From: CAG-877 sp963660495
GTDB lineage: Bacteria; Bacillota_I; Bacilli_A; RF39; UBA660
Assembly (NCBI GenBank): GCA_963660495.1
Contig: CAVKYO010000078.1
Coordinates: 1-7,205, forward strand
DNA: 7,205 nt
Reading direction: 5' to 3'
The notes beneath the pieces were generated by a model that ran no database searches, was not told the origin of the DNA, and saw nothing but the letters and a program-made list of their open reading frames with translations. Below are positions 6,678 to 7,205 of this stretch, in pieces; position 1 is the first letter of the stretch, and each line of letters starts with the position of its first letter. Both the position numbers and the translations under genes were made by a program.

Positions 6678-6968
6678 ATGAGATTTTTAAAATTAGATAT
6701 TCAATTATTTGCTCATCATAAAGGGCAAGGATCAACATCTAATGGTCGTGATTCTGCAGGACGTAGATTAGGAGCTAAAGCTGCTGATGGTGAATTTGTA
6801 ACTGGTGGCAGTATTATATATCGTCAACGTGGAACTAAAGTATTCCCAGGGACTAACGTTCGTCGTGGAAGTGATGATACTTTATATTCTACAATTGATG
6901 GAATTGTTAAGTTTGAACGCTTAGGAAGAGATAAGAAACAAGCTTCAGTATATCCTAAAGAAGCATAA
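6678..6968 (+). CDS. rpmA: 50S ribosomal protein L27 with Prp-cleaved N-terminal extension
   Basis: A 96-aa L27 precursor. Residues 1-11 (MRFLKLDIQLF) precede AHHKGQGSTSNGRDSAGRRL, which matches the mature L27 start; GGSIIYRQRGTKVFPG (43-58) is the other family signature. The extension resembles the S. aureus LNLQFFA site, where Prp cuts after the second Phe. By analogy the cut here is after F11 (between bases 6710 and 6711), leaving an 85-residue mature protein. The L27 N-terminus reaches the peptidyl-transferase centre, which is why the extension must be removed. It is the last gene of the operon, with a terminator right after its stop. obgE, the common next gene in Firmicutes, is not here. 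Confidence 0.98.
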   Translation: MRFLKLDIQLFAHHKGQGSTSNGRDSAGRRLGAKAADGEFVTGGSIIYRQRGTKVFPGTNVRRGSDDTLYSTIDGIVKFERLGRDKKQASVYPKEA

Positions 6969-6972
6969 ATAT

Positions 6973-6994
6973 GAGCCATGAAGGCTCTTTTTTT
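6973..6994 (+). terminator. Intrinsic terminator of the rplU-prp-rpmA operon
   Basis: GAGCC (6973-6977) pairs with GGCTC (6983-6987) around ATGAA, followed by seven T residues (6988-6994). It starts 4 nt after the rpmA stop. The stem is short but GC-rich, and the U-tract is ideal. Confidence 0.9.
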
Positions 6995-6995
6995 A

Positions 6996-7021
6996 TTTAT
7001 AAGGAATTTTCTCCTTATAAA
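6996..7021. repeat. AT-rich inverted repeat downstream of the rpmA terminator
   Basis: TTTATAAGGA (6996-7005) and TCCTTATAAA (7012-7021) form a perfect 10-bp stem around ATTTTC. Neither side has a proper T-tract in the right place, so it is not a standard terminator. It may protect 3' ends or add to the convergent termination zone; role unknown. Confidence 0.6.
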
Positions 7022-7053
7022 GAACAGAAAAGAAGTGGACATTTGTCCACTTC
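7021..7053 (-). terminator. Probable intrinsic terminator of the minus-strand gene
   Basis: GAAGTGGACA (7032-7041) and TGTCCACTTC (7044-7053) form a perfect 10-bp inverted repeat, the strongest hairpin in this intergenic region. Read on the minus strand, the stem is followed by TTTTCTGTTCT, an acceptable U-rich tract. On the plus strand it is followed by AAAAA, so it serves the minus-strand gene ending at 7097. Confidence 0.7.
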
Positions 7054-7078
7054 AAAAACAATTCATATAATATGAATT
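7054..7078 (-). terminator. Possible weak first terminator for the minus-strand gene
   Basis: AATTCATA (7060-7067) and TATGAATT (7071-7078) form a perfect 8-bp stem with a 3-nt loop. On the minus strand it is followed by GTTTTT (7059-7054). The stem is almost all A-T and so weak; it may only assist the stronger hairpin next to it. Confidence 0.4.
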
Positions 7079-7096
7079 TTAAATTAAAATAAATAA

Positions 7097-7204
7097 TTAT
7101 TTTTTGTATTTATGGTGGTAACCTCTTTTTGATTTATAGTCTGTTGGAACACACTTATTATGTTGACATTTTGGGCAAATTGTATATGGTGGAGTAGAAA
7201 TTGG
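7097..7204 (-). CDS. C-terminal end of a minus-strand gene with a short Cys motif (start outside window)
   Basis: The minus-strand frame is open from the window edge and ends at TAA (7099-7097). It encodes 35 residues that include PPYTICPKCQHNKC and a basic Lys/Tyr/His-rich tail (GYHHKYKK). CPKC with a third Cys five residues later looks like part of a zinc ribbon or knuckle; the remaining ligands may lie upstream or be His30/His31 of the fragment. Two minus-strand hairpins with T-rich tails follow the stop, which supports a real gene end. It is convergent with rpmA. Too little is visible for a function; a zinc-ribbon DNA- or RNA-binding protein is a guess. Confidence 0.6.
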   Translation of the reverse strand, partial: PISTPPYTICPKCQHNKCVPTDYKSKRGYHHKYKK

Positions 7205-7205
7205 T

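Noticed and set aside
6824..7042. Minus-strand open frame of 72 codons
   Set aside because: It lies opposite rpmA, which is certain, and runs through the rpmA terminator. Its sequence has no recognisable features. It is a shadow frame.
1..7205. TGA read as Trp (Mycoplasma-type code)
   Set aside because: The 322-aa and 579-aa genes end at TGA in plausible places, one in an ATGA overlap. Trp residues, including those in the helicase, use TGG.
1..7205. CRISPR arrays, tRNA or rRNA genes, insertion sequences
   Set aside because: I saw no regularly spaced repeats, tRNA cloverleaf signatures, rRNA-like stretches, or transposase with terminal repeats.

Overview
The window is AT-rich (roughly 30% GC or lower by eye) and uses the standard bacterial code: TGA serves as a stop and Trp is TGG. 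Shine-Dalgarno sites are strong and Firmicutes-like. The rplU-prp-rpmA cluster, with an L27 that carries a cleavable N-terminal extension, is diagnostic of Firmicutes and relatives. The style of the first protein (Tyr/Thr/Asn-rich, with a C-terminal YPVGLL...GARPVVSL...DPYVIE module) recalls surface or pilin-like proteins of uncultured gut Bacilli/Clostridia (for example RF39-type lineages). That lineage guess is inference only.

Layout, left to right. Positions 2-1069 hold the 3' end of a large secreted or surface protein gene that starts outside the window. It has two divergent ~69-residue repeats, each with a Cys pair, followed by a C-terminal module whose DNA is strikingly A-poor and GC-rich. 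A strong intrinsic terminator (1087-1120) closes it. A consensus sigma-A-type promoter (1139-1167) then starts a three-gene operon: a DinG/XPD-like iron-sulfur helicase (1198-3222), a 322-aa helical protein with a possible RelE/ParE-like C-terminal domain (3236-4204), and a 579-aa all-helical protein with possible mTERF-like repeats (4201-5940). The last two overlap by ATGA. I do not recognise either helicase partner.

The promoter for the ribosomal-protein operon lies across the last codons and stop of the 579-aa gene (5923-5951; extended -10, 17-bp spacer). A ~100-nt structured leader follows, in the position of the L21 leader, then rplU (L21), prp (the cysteine protease that trims L27) and rpmA (L27). 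The L27 N-terminus shows the Prp cleavage motif, so protease and substrate are adjacent. A terminator follows rpmA. Three further inverted repeats fill a convergent intergenic region, and the window ends in the C-terminus of a minus-strand gene with a short Cys motif.

No tRNA, rRNA, CRISPR array, insertion sequence or origin was seen. No stretch over 300 bases lacks a gene. The most novel candidates are the two unknown helicase partners and the compositional island at the end of the first gene.
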